Positions 56,811 through 64,000 of a stretch of DNA of 64,000 nt are shown here, piece after piece; the stretch's first letter is position 1, and each line of letters starts with the position of its first letter. The stretch comes from Lewinellaceae bacterium (GTDB lineage: Bacteria > Bacteroidota > Bacteroidia > Chitinophagales > Saprospiraceae). The stretch is from positions 2,528,501 to 2,592,500 of the forward strand of contig JACJYK010000001.1 in NCBI GenBank assembly GCA_020636135.1. Reading direction: 5' to 3'. The notes under the pieces are model-generated. The model ran no database searches, was not told the origin of the DNA, and was given only the letters and a program-made list of their open reading frames with translations. The position numbers and the translations under genes were made by a program.

Positions 56811-57179
56811 TCAAAGATTTTTGTCAATAACATCCTTAACTTTTTCTCGAATCTTAGAATTTATAGAATTATCCTTTTCCTTAATTATTGCTGGATATAC
56901 AAAAAAATAAAAAGCGAGTAGGGCTATAATTAAGAAAGCAATTGGAGCTTCAATAGGATTAGGATTCACTATGGTTAAATAACAAATAAATGAAGATAAA
57001 AGAACTACAGCACTTCCAGCTATCACCTTTGATGTTTTATTCGCAAAAATAGCCTTAATAACAAATATGTAAAGAGTCGTAAATATACTAAAAACTAAAA
57101 TTCCTAAAATTTTCATATATGTAGTTTTGTTATTATCCTCAAATAAATAAACGAATATTAATAAATTATTGTATTTCAA
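56811..57179 (-). CDS. Small four-helix membrane protein, unknown
   Basis: A 122-residue hydrophobic protein with four predicted transmembrane helices (about 3-12 polar, then 23-45, 52-68, 76-99) and a charged, Lys-rich end (KIREKVKDVIDKN). Family not recognised. The gene starts six bases after the stop of paralogue B, so the two form a transcription unit on the AT-rich island. Kept because of the regular helix pattern and tight spacing. Confidence 0.6.
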   Translation of the reverse strand: MKYNNLLIFVYLFEDNNKTTYMKILGILVFSIFTTLYIFVIKAIFANKTSKVIAGSAVVLLSSFICYLTIVNPNPIEAPIAFLIIALLAFYFFVYPAIIKEKDNSINSKIREKVKDVIDKNL

Positions 57180-57185
57180 ATTATT

Positions 57186-57665
57186 TTAGTCAAAGTATAT
57201 CTTTCCTTTAGTATATCCGTAATTATTATCCACTTTTAGAATGGCATCATCGTAAGTTGCATACTCGTAACAATACCTTGTTTCGATATAGTATTTAGTT
57301 CCTTCCAATTTATAGATGTTACTACCTTTGCGTGTTATCTCGATTTCATATGTTCCTTCTTCAATTCTTGCAGGGACAAGTATTAACTCCGCATCCTCAA
57401 TATCTCCACTAGTAGTCAAAACTTTTACCCCGTAATCGGGTTCAATAGCCTGATAAAATTCAGCAACATCACAGTCTCTTCCCGTATTCGAAATATAATA
57501 AGCAACTTCAGCGAAATCCTTTCCACGATAGGTATTCTCCGTTGTGTCATCTTCATAATTGAAGGAAATGAGTTCTGAATCCCATAAGGTATGACATAAC
57601 TGATTAGCATTGCTATTTTCAATGAATTGTATGCATGAAAAGAGTATCAGTATAAAAGTTCTCAC
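57186..57665 (-). CDS. Small exported protein (paralogue B)
   Basis: A 159-residue protein with an N-terminal signal (MRTFILILFSCIQF) close to that of paralogue A at 55847-56287. After a shared stretch (FAEVAYYISNTGRD vs CAEVTYYNPNTGRE) the two diverge. This copy lacks the C-terminal Cys/His motif and instead ends in an aromatic segment (YYIETRYCYEYATYDD). Exported or lipid-anchored, function unknown. It is followed after six bases by the four-helix protein. Confidence 0.68.
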   Translation of the reverse strand: MRTFILILFSCIQFIENSNANQLCHTLWDSELISFNYEDDTTENTYRGKDFAEVAYYISNTGRDCDVAEFYQAIEPDYGVKVLTTSGDIEDAELILVPARIEEGTYEIEITRKGSNIYKLEGTKYYIETRYCYEYATYDDAILKVDNNYGYTKGKIYFD

Positions 57666-58133
57666 TTCCCCAGATTTGTTAAGAAGAGAGGCGCTGCTTC
57701 AGCACATCACCTTTCCAAATATAAGCACATATCCACAATTTTTCCTTGGAATAGTTCCACAATGTGATACAGATCATGTTCAACAAATATAGTCAATATG
57801 AATTGGATTCATCTATCATGTCCGATACTTAGCCCATAGTTGCAAGTATGTTAATAAAATCAAATCTGACAATATAATTTTCAGCAATGAACACAAGAAC
57901 AAATTGGTCAATGCAAAAGGTAATACTCAAAAATATTTATATCTTGTATGCTGATATACTAAAGTTCGGATTTAACGAAAGTGTAGAGTATTACCATATG
58001 CCAAACTAGCTAATTTGATCTTTAATAATATTAGATGATTTAGCAAAAATGCACAACAATAATATAACCATTCTTTTATAACAAATTGGTAATTTAAATC
58101 ATTGATCATTTTGTTTGCATAAATAAATAAAAT
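57666..58133. other. AT-rich spacer on the island
   Basis: About 470 bases, no gene supported. The first 60 bases are a second copy of the upstream region of paralogue A. No convincing RNA or repeat otherwise; TTTGTTTG at 58109-58116 before the next gene is one mismatch from the -7 box. Confidence 0.45.
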
Positions 58134-58682
58134 ATGAATAAAATAATTTTCAAAGTAATTATCGCAACTCTATTGCTAGTATCATGTGGAAGTTCAAATG
58201 AAAACGACAAAAAGTCTTTAGAAGAGGAAAATAGAATAAATGCGAGAAAATTAAGATTACTTAAGTTCGAAAAGATTACCCAAGATTACAAAATTGCATA
58301 TGACTGGGATACCTTGAATCTTGATTTTACGATAGAACATGACACAATATTAAAGTCTAAGCATCAATTAATAAAGAATATTGATATCTTGGATGTACAA
58401 AAAAATGATACTTTATATTCAGTAATAATACAATGTGACTCATACCCAATATACATTTTTACACTTACAACAACAGATCATAATATTATTGAGATAATTA
58501 TTAACAATAAAGATATAATTAATTATAAATTTGCAATGATCGTTAGCATTAAAAAAATTAAAAAAGGCTTATTCCAAATAAGTTCCGAAATAAATGATGA
58601 TGGTTTTGCTCATCCTGAACTTGAACCTTCTGATTACTATTTTGGAGAAGGAGAACTAATAAACTTAATTAAAGTTGATTAA
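58134..58682 (+). CDS. Lipoprotein of unknown function
   Basis: A 182-residue protein with a clean lipoprotein signal (MNKIIFKVIIATLLLVSC, Cys18). The mature part has a short charged helix (EEENRINARKLRLLKFEK) followed by alternating beta strands; low-complexity Asn/Ile-rich composition follows the AT-rich base bias. No family recognised. It is the only plus-strand gene of the island and stands alone. Confidence 0.72.
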   Translation: MNKIIFKVIIATLLLVSCGSSNENDKKSLEEENRINARKLRLLKFEKITQDYKIAYDWDTLNLDFTIEHDTILKSKHQLIKNIDILDVQKNDTLYSVIIQCDSYPIYIFTLTTTDHNIIEIIINNKDIINYKFAMIVSIKKIKKGLFQISSEINDDGFAHPELEPSDYYFGEGELINLIKVD

Positions 58683-58870
58683 AATTACTCAGGTTAAAAG
58701 TGTTTATAGTTTGATAAAATATTAATTTCTCTCAATTAAGATAAAAGTTTGAAATGAGAGTCTACTTGAAGTTTAATAATTTCATCATAGTCGGTTGATT
58801 TAGAGACTATCATCGGACTGTTAAAAATTACCTAAAGTACCCTCAGAACTCAAAGCACATAGCCAAAATC

Positions 58871-59218
58871 TCAAGATTGCTTCAACCTATACCTCTCTTC
58901 TCCCAGTTCGGCATCCAACATCTGACTTACTTGTGCTTTGACTACCTCAAACTGACTTTCCGGAACAAGAATGGAGTCGTGTTTGGTTATTACATGGAAT
59001 CCTTCCTCCTGCAAATTGTGAAGGAGCAAATCCACAAAGATAGAGGCTTCCAAGTTCATTAAAAGTATGGAAAGGCAACTGTTACCAGCCTTGTATGTTG
59101 TTTTACTCTTCTTTTCCCGGGAATGTACACAACCGCAATAAAGAGAGTTCCCAGCAATGTCTTCTGATTCAAACTCGTTGTGCATATATGCTTTCAAGTC
59201 TTTTACAAGATTTAGGAC
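58871..59218 (-). pseudogene. Relic of a mobile-element polymerase-like protein (C-terminal part)
   Basis: The minus strand encodes an open but truncated stretch of about 115 residues: CLSILLMNLEASIFVDLL, then GFHVITKHDSILVPES and AELGEERYRLKQS. The pattern 'NLEA...vi/TiHDSI' is known to me from the C-terminal ends of polymerase-like replication proteins on Bacteroidota mobile elements, recalled rather than looked up. Upstream of 59219 the frame runs into the 382-bp repeat and has no natural start, so the gene has lost its front part. Confidence 0.55.
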
Positions 59219-59600
59219 GCCTGGCGGGGAGGTCGACCTTGGAACACTATGGATCGCCGCAAGGCAATCCGGATATTGACCCGTTTTATACATATTACCC
59301 ACCCCTAAATCCCCTCCAGGGAGGGGACTTCCTTGCAACATCGGTTATTCTTAATTGATACATTCATATTGACCCTGGAGCACTAAAGGTCGCGCTTGAG
59401 ATTTCTCCATTTCGGCTCATTCTTCGCCTCCAGTCGAAATGACAGATAACTTTATAGATCAGCATAGAGCCGCAACGGATCAAATCTGCATAGCCATTGA
59501 GTTCCTTTCACCATTTCAATGTTTCAATTATTATTACTCTGTGTACCTATGTGCAAGACTCTGTGGTCCTCTGTGGTTCCCTTAGGACACGCTATTGGCC
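59219..59600. repeat. 382-bp repeat, copy 1 (tandem)
   Basis: First of two head-to-tail copies of a 382-base non-coding unit. Landmarks shared by both: GCCTGGCGGGGAGGT start, AAGGCAATCCGGATATTGAC, the 35-base palindromic repeat, ATTGATACATTCATATTGAC, GAGATTTCTCCATTTCGGCT, TCACCATTTCAATGTTTCAA and the CTCTGTGGT words near the end. Contains the front of the polymerase-like relic's open frame only by chance. Confidence 0.9.
59294..59328. repeat. 35-base palindromic intergenic repeat, copy 2
   Basis: Same layout as at 23556-23590: ATTACCCACCCCT, four bases, CCCCTCC, two bases (AG), GGAGGGG, AC. Confidence 0.8.
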
Positions 59601-59982
59601 GCCTGGCGGGGAGGTTGACCTTGGAGCCCCAAGGATGGCCGTAAGGCAATCCGGATATTGACCCGTTTTATGCATATTACCCACCCCTAAATCCCCTCCT
59701 CGGAGGGGACTTCCTTGCAACATCAGTTATTGTTAATTGATACATTCATATTGACCCTGGAGCACTAAAGGTCGCACTTGAGATTTCTCCATTTCGGCTC
59801 ATCCTTCACCTTCAGTCGAAATGACAGATAACTATATAAATTAGCAGAGAGCATCAATGGATCGTTACTGCATAGCCATTGAGTTCCTTTCACCATTTCA
59901 ATGTTTCAATTACTATTACTCTGTGTACCTCTGTGCGAGACTCTGTGGTCCTCTGTGGTTACCTTAGGACACGCTATTGGCC
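59601..59982. repeat. 382-bp repeat, copy 2 (tandem)
   Basis: Second unit, exactly as long as the first and about nine-tenths identical by eye. It ends 53 bases before the sigma-factor start, so the leader of that gene is directly fused to the repeat. An open frame running through it into the sigma gene (from 59901) is not taken as coding. Confidence 0.9.
59676..59710. repeat. 35-base palindromic intergenic repeat, copy 3
   Basis: Third copy, with TC between the CCCCTCC and GGAGGGG arms. The changed centre with conserved arms is consistent with a selected stem structure. Confidence 0.8.
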
Positions 59983-60035
59983 GCGGATTTTATCCAAAAG
60001 TGGGTACGGTTGGTAAATATTCAATAATTTTCGGG

Positions 60036-60602
60036 ATGACGGACCGCGAACTATGGCAACGCATCCAGGCAGGAAATGAAGCGGCCTTCCAGGAACTCTT
60101 TTACCGCCATCACCCGGCCATGGTTAACCTGGCATTTGTGATGCTTCGGGATGAATCCCTGGCCAGGGACATTGCACAGGATGTCTTTGTCCGGTTATGG
60201 GTAAAACGATCCGAAATCCAGATCCACGGAGCATGCAAATCTTACTTATTATCCGCCGTACGCAACCGATGCATCACCGAACTCAAAAAGGAGAAAAAAC
60301 TTGATTTTACCGATCAGATTGAAACACTGGCCCCAGCTCAGGATGCACACGACAACATGCATATCCAGGATCTGGAAAAGTCGATCCAGTCCGGGATCCA
60401 GCGTTTGCCTGATGCCTGCCGCACCGTTTTTGTGCTGCGTCGCCTGGAAGAGTTATCACTTAAAGAAATCGCCAGTCAGTTAGGGATATCACCGAAGACC
60501 GTAGAAAATCAATTGACCAAAGCACATAAGATCCTGGCATCACACTTAAAACCATTGCTCCTGTGGATATGGGTTTTACTCAATTTTATTCATCGGCCGT
60601 AG
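60036..60602 (+). CDS. ECF RNA polymerase sigma-70 factor
   Basis: A 188-residue extracytoplasmic-function sigma factor. Region 2 (about 20-85) shows FQELFYRHHPAMVNLAF and RDIAQDVFVRLWVKRSE; region 4 (about 125-175) shows LPDACRTVFVLRRLEELS and the helix-turn-helix IASQLGISPKTVENQLTKA. ATG 60036 fits the family N-terminus (MTDRELWQRIQAGNEAAF). Its usual role is to direct transcription of the downstream receptor genes when released by FecR. It is followed after 40 bases by the FecR gene. Confidence 0.95.
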   Translation: MTDRELWQRIQAGNEAAFQELFYRHHPAMVNLAFVMLRDESLARDIAQDVFVRLWVKRSEIQIHGACKSYLLSAVRNRCITELKKEKKLDFTDQIETLAPAQDAHDNMHIQDLEKSIQSGIQRLPDACRTVFVLRRLEELSLKEIASQLGISPKTVENQLTKAHKILASHLKPLLLWIWVLLNFIHRP

Positions 60603-60642
60603 GGGATGCCTGCCGTAGAATTGTCTAAAGAAAGGAATACGA

Positions 60643-61593
60643 ATGAACGACGAAGACCGGTATATTGAACTAGTGCTCAAGGAAGCAGATCAGGGACTTT
60701 CCCCGGTGGAACAGCAGGAGCTGGACCAGTGGTTGCTGCAATCTGCAGTTAATCAGGAAAAAGCAGCCAAAGCGCGTGAAGCATGGCGGACATCAGGCAA
60801 TCCCGATTCTGTCCCGCATCTTGACCTTGAACAGGAATATGCCGCTGTTCAAAAAAAAATCAGCAGTCATAACCGTCGCATCACCCTAAGAAATTGGTCG
60901 GTGGCGGCAGCAATTTTCCTATTGATCGCCTCAGGAATTATTGGCGTCCTGCTCACCAGATCGGTGCAAGGAAAAACACTGGTCATTGAGGGACCCGTGG
61001 AGCAATATCACCTGGAAGACGGATCCACCGTTTGGCTTAAGCAGGACAGTAAGCTGGAAGTTCACTTTACAGAGGACGTCCGGAGGACCACCTTTTCAGG
61101 CCGGGGATTTTTCGAGGTTGCTCCCAATACAAGCCGCCCGTTTGAAATAATAACCGATCAGGGAAACGTTACCGTGGTAGGCACTTCTTTTGAAGTACGT
61201 GCCGATCTGTCAAAGTTAAAAGTTATCGTTTCAACAGGTCGGGTAAAATTGACAAACAATCAACAGGATCAGATCGAGCTAGCAGCAGGTGAGTCCGGCC
61301 AGGCATCTCCATCGAACCTGGAAAAAATACCACTTGATCAGCCCGCCGGAGCCTGGATGCTACCACCGGTCAACTACCAACAAACCGAACTAGGCGTAAT
61401 CATCAAGGAAATAGAATCCAAATACCATGTCCGGTTTACGACAGACAACACGGTAGTTTTTCAATGTAAAGTGACTTTCACGTTGGATTACCCGGACAAA
61501 ACTGTATTGTTTCGCATACTGGAAACATTGCTGGATATCCAAATTGAGAAACTGAGTGAAACAGAATACCAGATTACCGGACAGGGATGCTGA
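60643..61593 (+). CDS. FecR family anti-sigma factor
   Basis: A 316-residue membrane protein. A cytoplasmic N-terminal domain (1-80), one transmembrane helix (NWSVAAAIFLLIASGIIGVL, about 85-105) and a periplasmic FecR domain (GPVEQYHLEDGSTVWLKQDS, FSGRGFFEVAPNTSRPF, VVGTSFEVRADLSKLKV, then a C-terminal DUF4974-type domain with LGVIIKEIESKYHVRF). It would hold the ECF sigma factor until the STN domain of the receptor signals. Its stop (TGA, 61591-61593) overlaps the receptor start by one base. Confidence 0.94.
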   Translation: MNDEDRYIELVLKEADQGLSPVEQQELDQWLLQSAVNQEKAAKAREAWRTSGNPDSVPHLDLEQEYAAVQKKISSHNRRITLRNWSVAAAIFLLIASGIIGVLLTRSVQGKTLVIEGPVEQYHLEDGSTVWLKQDSKLEVHFTEDVRRTTFSGRGFFEVAPNTSRPFEIITDQGNVTVVGTSFEVRADLSKLKVIVSTGRVKLTNNQQDQIELAAGESGQASPSNLEKIPLDQPAGAWMLPPVNYQQTELGVIIKEIESKYHVRFTTDNTVVFQCKVTFTLDYPDKTVLFRILETLLDIQIEKLSETEYQITGQGC

Positions 61594-64000
61594 TGAAAGA
61601 CCTTTCCAATTCAGGAATATTGCTTTGCCGGATGATACTTCAAAAATGCAGGCAGTTGTTAAAATGGTCAATTACAGGCACTTTGCTTTTTTGCCTGTCT
61701 CTCCCTTCTATATCACAAAATACATCCCCATCATCCGAAAACATTCGTAACGTATTAGAAAAATTCCAGGAAAATTTACCCTTTAGACTGGGTTACAGTG
61801 AGTCAATTTTAGATCAACCCAGCGTTTCGATTATTCAATTGAATCCCACAGCCGGATGGAAAAACAACCTCAAAATAATTCAGGATGGCTTACAATTGGA
61901 TTATCGGATCATCGGTGATCAACTGATTCTGTTTCCACGCAAAAAATACTTAATTCAGGGATTCATTTACGATCAGCAGACCGGAGAGTCCTTACCGGGA
62001 GCTCATGTATTGCTATTAAACTATCAAACCGGCACAACCAGTAATGATGCTGGCTATTATCAGTTACTGGTTCCGGAAGGACCCTTAAAATTGTCGATAT
62101 CCTACATCGGCTATGAGACACAATCCATTGAAAAGGAGGTTTCTAAACCCATCCGTGAGGACTTCCGGCTCAACGGAGCAGTTAACCTCCCGGAAGTGGT
62201 GGTCAATGCAGAAAACATGGCCTCCACCGCCCTACCCTTTTACCAATCCGAGGAGCAAAATTTACCCTTGAAGACCCTGCATGCATTGCCATCCATCGGC
62301 TCATCCATGGATGTATTACGGTACCTGCAACTGAATGCCGGAGTCATTTCCGGGGGCGATGGCCTCGGTGGATTACATGTTCGGGGCGGTAATGCAGATC
62401 AGAATCTGATCTTGCTGGAAGACATCCCCATCTTTAACCCCTATCATCTATTTGGCATCAGTTCCATCTTTAACTCCTACGCAGTTCAGGAAGCGGATTT
62501 TAGTAAATCGGACTTTGATGCTGCCTATGATGGCCGTTTGTCCTCCCTCTTAAAAATTACCATCCGGGACGGGCACCGTACTCAAAAGAAACTGGATGCC
62601 TCTACCGGGTTGCTTGACACCCATGTCCTCCTGGAAACACCCATTGCTCATCAAAAAGGCACCATAATGCTGGCTGGACAAGTCAGTCACGCGGGCAGTC
62701 TGATCAAGGCCTATACGCATCAGAACCGGGCTCTTTATGATAATGATGGTTATCTAAAACCCAGGTTCTGGGATCTCTACGCCAAATCGATGATCGAATT
62801 AAACCGGGCCAATAAACTGGTATTCAACGGTTATATCGGGTCAAATAATCACCTGGATATAAACCGCTATCCTTTCGACGGGGGATTGGATACAACCTAT
62901 GTGGATCAATATCAGGATGAGTTTTATTGGGGGAACACCGCGGCCGGCATCAAGTGGCTGCATGAGATTAACGGTCATGCCTTTTTAAAAATAAATGCCT
63001 ACCACAGTGGTTACCGGTACCATTCCATCAACGCTTACTCCGAAAAGATCAGGACGACGGGCCAGGAAGCGGACGGATATTACGAGATCAGCGAATTCCG
63101 GTCTTCCATCCTTGAGACCGGGATCAAAGGCGATCTGGAATATCTGATCAACTTCAAACACCGTCTAAAATTGGGTTTTGCCGCTGCGCTACATCAATAT
63201 GTGCCGGGCATAATTGCTTACGGTGAAGATGCCAGCCAAAACCCCCGTTTTGAGATCGGCACCAGGCTTCCTTCCCTTTCAGATACCTTATTTGATGATC
63301 TTTCCTTCACCAGTAAACAAGCAACCATTTACGCAGAGGATACCTGGGAAATCAATCCCAAATGGAATCTTCGTTTCGGGATCAACAGCATTCTTTTTTC
63401 AAACGGAACCGACCTCTTTTTCTCAGCCCAACCCAGGTTACTGGTCTCCCGCAAGATGAAAAAAGGAGCCATCAGTCTTTCTATTAACAGACTTTACCAA
63501 CCCCAACATCTGCTTACCACTACCGATAATGGCCTGCCTAATGAATTGTGGGTGCCGTCAACAACACAAATCCCGCCGCAGGAATCCTGGCAGGCTGGCA
63601 TAAGCTGGAGTCACCCATTCTCAGAAAACACTTTGCTTAAAAGCAGCATTTACTACAAAAGGATGTTTGGTCTGGTCAACTTCAGAGACGAACCTGGCTA
63701 TCTGAATTACGGACCACTGGACAATGTGGATGCCTCCATCTGGGAAGACGACGTCAGCATAGGAGATGGAGAAAGCTGGGGTATCGAGACCAGTCTTCAG
63801 CAACATTGGAAAGATTTTCACCTTCTGGCCAATTATACCTTCAGCAAGAGTAACCGGTATTTTGAGGGTAAAAATCTCGACTACATCGTGCCGTATGAAT
63901 TTGAAGCACCGCACGTCTTTAATGCCATGGGTATCTGGTCCATCAATGACCGGTGGCAATTATCGATGACCTGGCAATTTGCCAGTGGCACAAGTGCCGT
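61593..64000 (+). CDS. TonB-dependent receptor of the sigma/FecR cassette (3' end cut by window edge)
   Basis: More than 800 codons are visible, open to the window end. Order: signal sequence (about 30-46, TGTLLFCLSLPSISQ), an STN domain (NVLEKFQENLPFRLGYSES to DYRIIGDQLILFPRK), a carboxypeptidase-like regulatory domain (IQGFIYDQQTGESLPGAHV), a plug (LPSIGSSMDVLRYLQLNAGV, GGLHVRGGNADQNLILLED) and the first part of the barrel. The start ATG overlaps the FecR stop. STN, FecR and ECF sigma together make a cell-surface signalling receptor. The substrate is unknown; no SusD-like gene is within view. Confidence 0.93.
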   Translation, partial: MKDLSNSGILLCRMILQKCRQLLKWSITGTLLFCLSLPSISQNTSPSSENIRNVLEKFQENLPFRLGYSESILDQPSVSIIQLNPTAGWKNNLKIIQDGLQLDYRIIGDQLILFPRKKYLIQGFIYDQQTGESLPGAHVLLLNYQTGTTSNDAGYYQLLVPEGPLKLSISYIGYETQSIEKEVSKPIREDFRLNGAVNLPEVVVNAENMASTALPFYQSEEQNLPLKTLHALPSIGSSMDVLRYLQLNAGVISGGDGLGGLHVRGGNADQNLILLEDIPIFNPYHLFGISSIFNSYAVQEADFSKSDFDAAYDGRLSSLLKITIRDGHRTQKKLDASTGLLDTHVLLETPIAHQKGTIMLAGQVSHAGSLIKAYTHQNRALYDNDGYLKPRFWDLYAKSMIELNRANKLVFNGYIGSNNHLDINRYPFDGGLDTTYVDQYQDEFYWGNTAAGIKWLHEINGHAFLKINAYHSGYRYHSINAYSEKIRTTGQEADGYYEISEFRSSILETGIKGDLEYLINFKHRLKLGFAAALHQYVPGIIAYGEDASQNPRFEIGTRLPSLSDTLFDDLSFTSKQATIYAEDTWEINPKWNLRFGINSILFSNGTDLFFSAQPRLLVSRKMKKGAISLSINRLYQPQHLLTTTDNGLPNELWVPSTTQIPPQESWQAGISWSHPFSENTLLKSSIYYKRMFGLVNFRDEPGYLNYGPLDNVDASIWEDDVSIGDGESWGIETSLQQHWKDFHLLANYTFSKSNRYFEGKNLDYIVPYEFEAPHVFNAMGIWSINDRWQLSMTWQFASGTSA

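Noticed and set aside
59901..60035. 45-codon extension of the sigma factor
   Set aside because: It is translated 382-bp repeat sequence; the family start is ATG 60036.

Overview
The window looks like a chromosomal segment of a Bacteroidota bacterium, most likely of the Saprospirales/Chitinophaga type. The signs are several type IX secretion (T9SS) C-terminal sorting domains, TonB-dependent receptors with carboxypeptidase-like N-terminal domains, an ECF sigma/FecR/receptor cassette, DUF4249 next to its receptor, promoter boxes of the TAnnTTTG type and mostly weak Shine-Dalgarno sequences. Most of the window has balanced base composition; about 54.2-59.2 kb is clearly AT-rich and reads as acquired DNA.

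Layout. 0-7.4 kb: end of an alpha-L-fucosidase (GH29), a DUF2905 gene leading a 5-oxoprolinase operon (pxpABC), an arylamine N-acetyltransferase, a fatty-acid hydroxylase-like membrane enzyme and a secreted beta-helix protein. 7.5-23.3 kb: one long minus-strand operon of giant exported proteins. It holds a 1803-residue T9SS adhesin with six nearly identical 231-bp repeats, an outer-membrane barrel-like protein, a TANFOR-like protein that is split by a one-base frameshift from its 1359-residue continuation, and a fibronectin type III protein. This is the best candidate for an undescribed system. 23.9-27.1 kb: a convergent LytTR response regulator and TPR histidine kinase. 27.4-33.3 kb: a second N-acetyltransferase, a CPBP protease, a CocE-type hydrolase, a gene relic, an HGSNAT-like acyltransferase and an M48 peptidase homologue that has lost its HExxH motif. 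33.4-38.7 kb: a three-gene outer-membrane module (receptor, DUF4249 lipoprotein, MG2/plug-like protein). 39-46.5 kb: a YheT-type hydrolase, a GH9 endoglucanase, a DUF502/MFS pair, a T9SS protein and a DUF4412 operon.

46.7-51.7 kb is a compact mannan-utilisation operon: sugar porter, GH26 mannanase, GH130 phosphorylase and cellobiose/mannobiose 2-epimerase. It has the same gene content as the pathway described in Bacteroides fragilis, in which mannan is cut to mannobiose, epimerised to mannosyl-glucose and phosphorolysed. It is followed by a DUF3500 protein and an exported FMN-dependent alpha-hydroxy-acid oxidase. A tRNA-Arg(UCU) gene at 54.1 kb marks the left edge of the AT-rich island, which carries a DUF1508 protein, a membrane DnaJ protein, two paralogous small exported proteins, a lipoprotein and two relics of the same polymerase-like gene. 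The island ends in two tandem 382-bp repeats, after which a sigma/anti-sigma/TonB-receptor cassette runs off the right edge.
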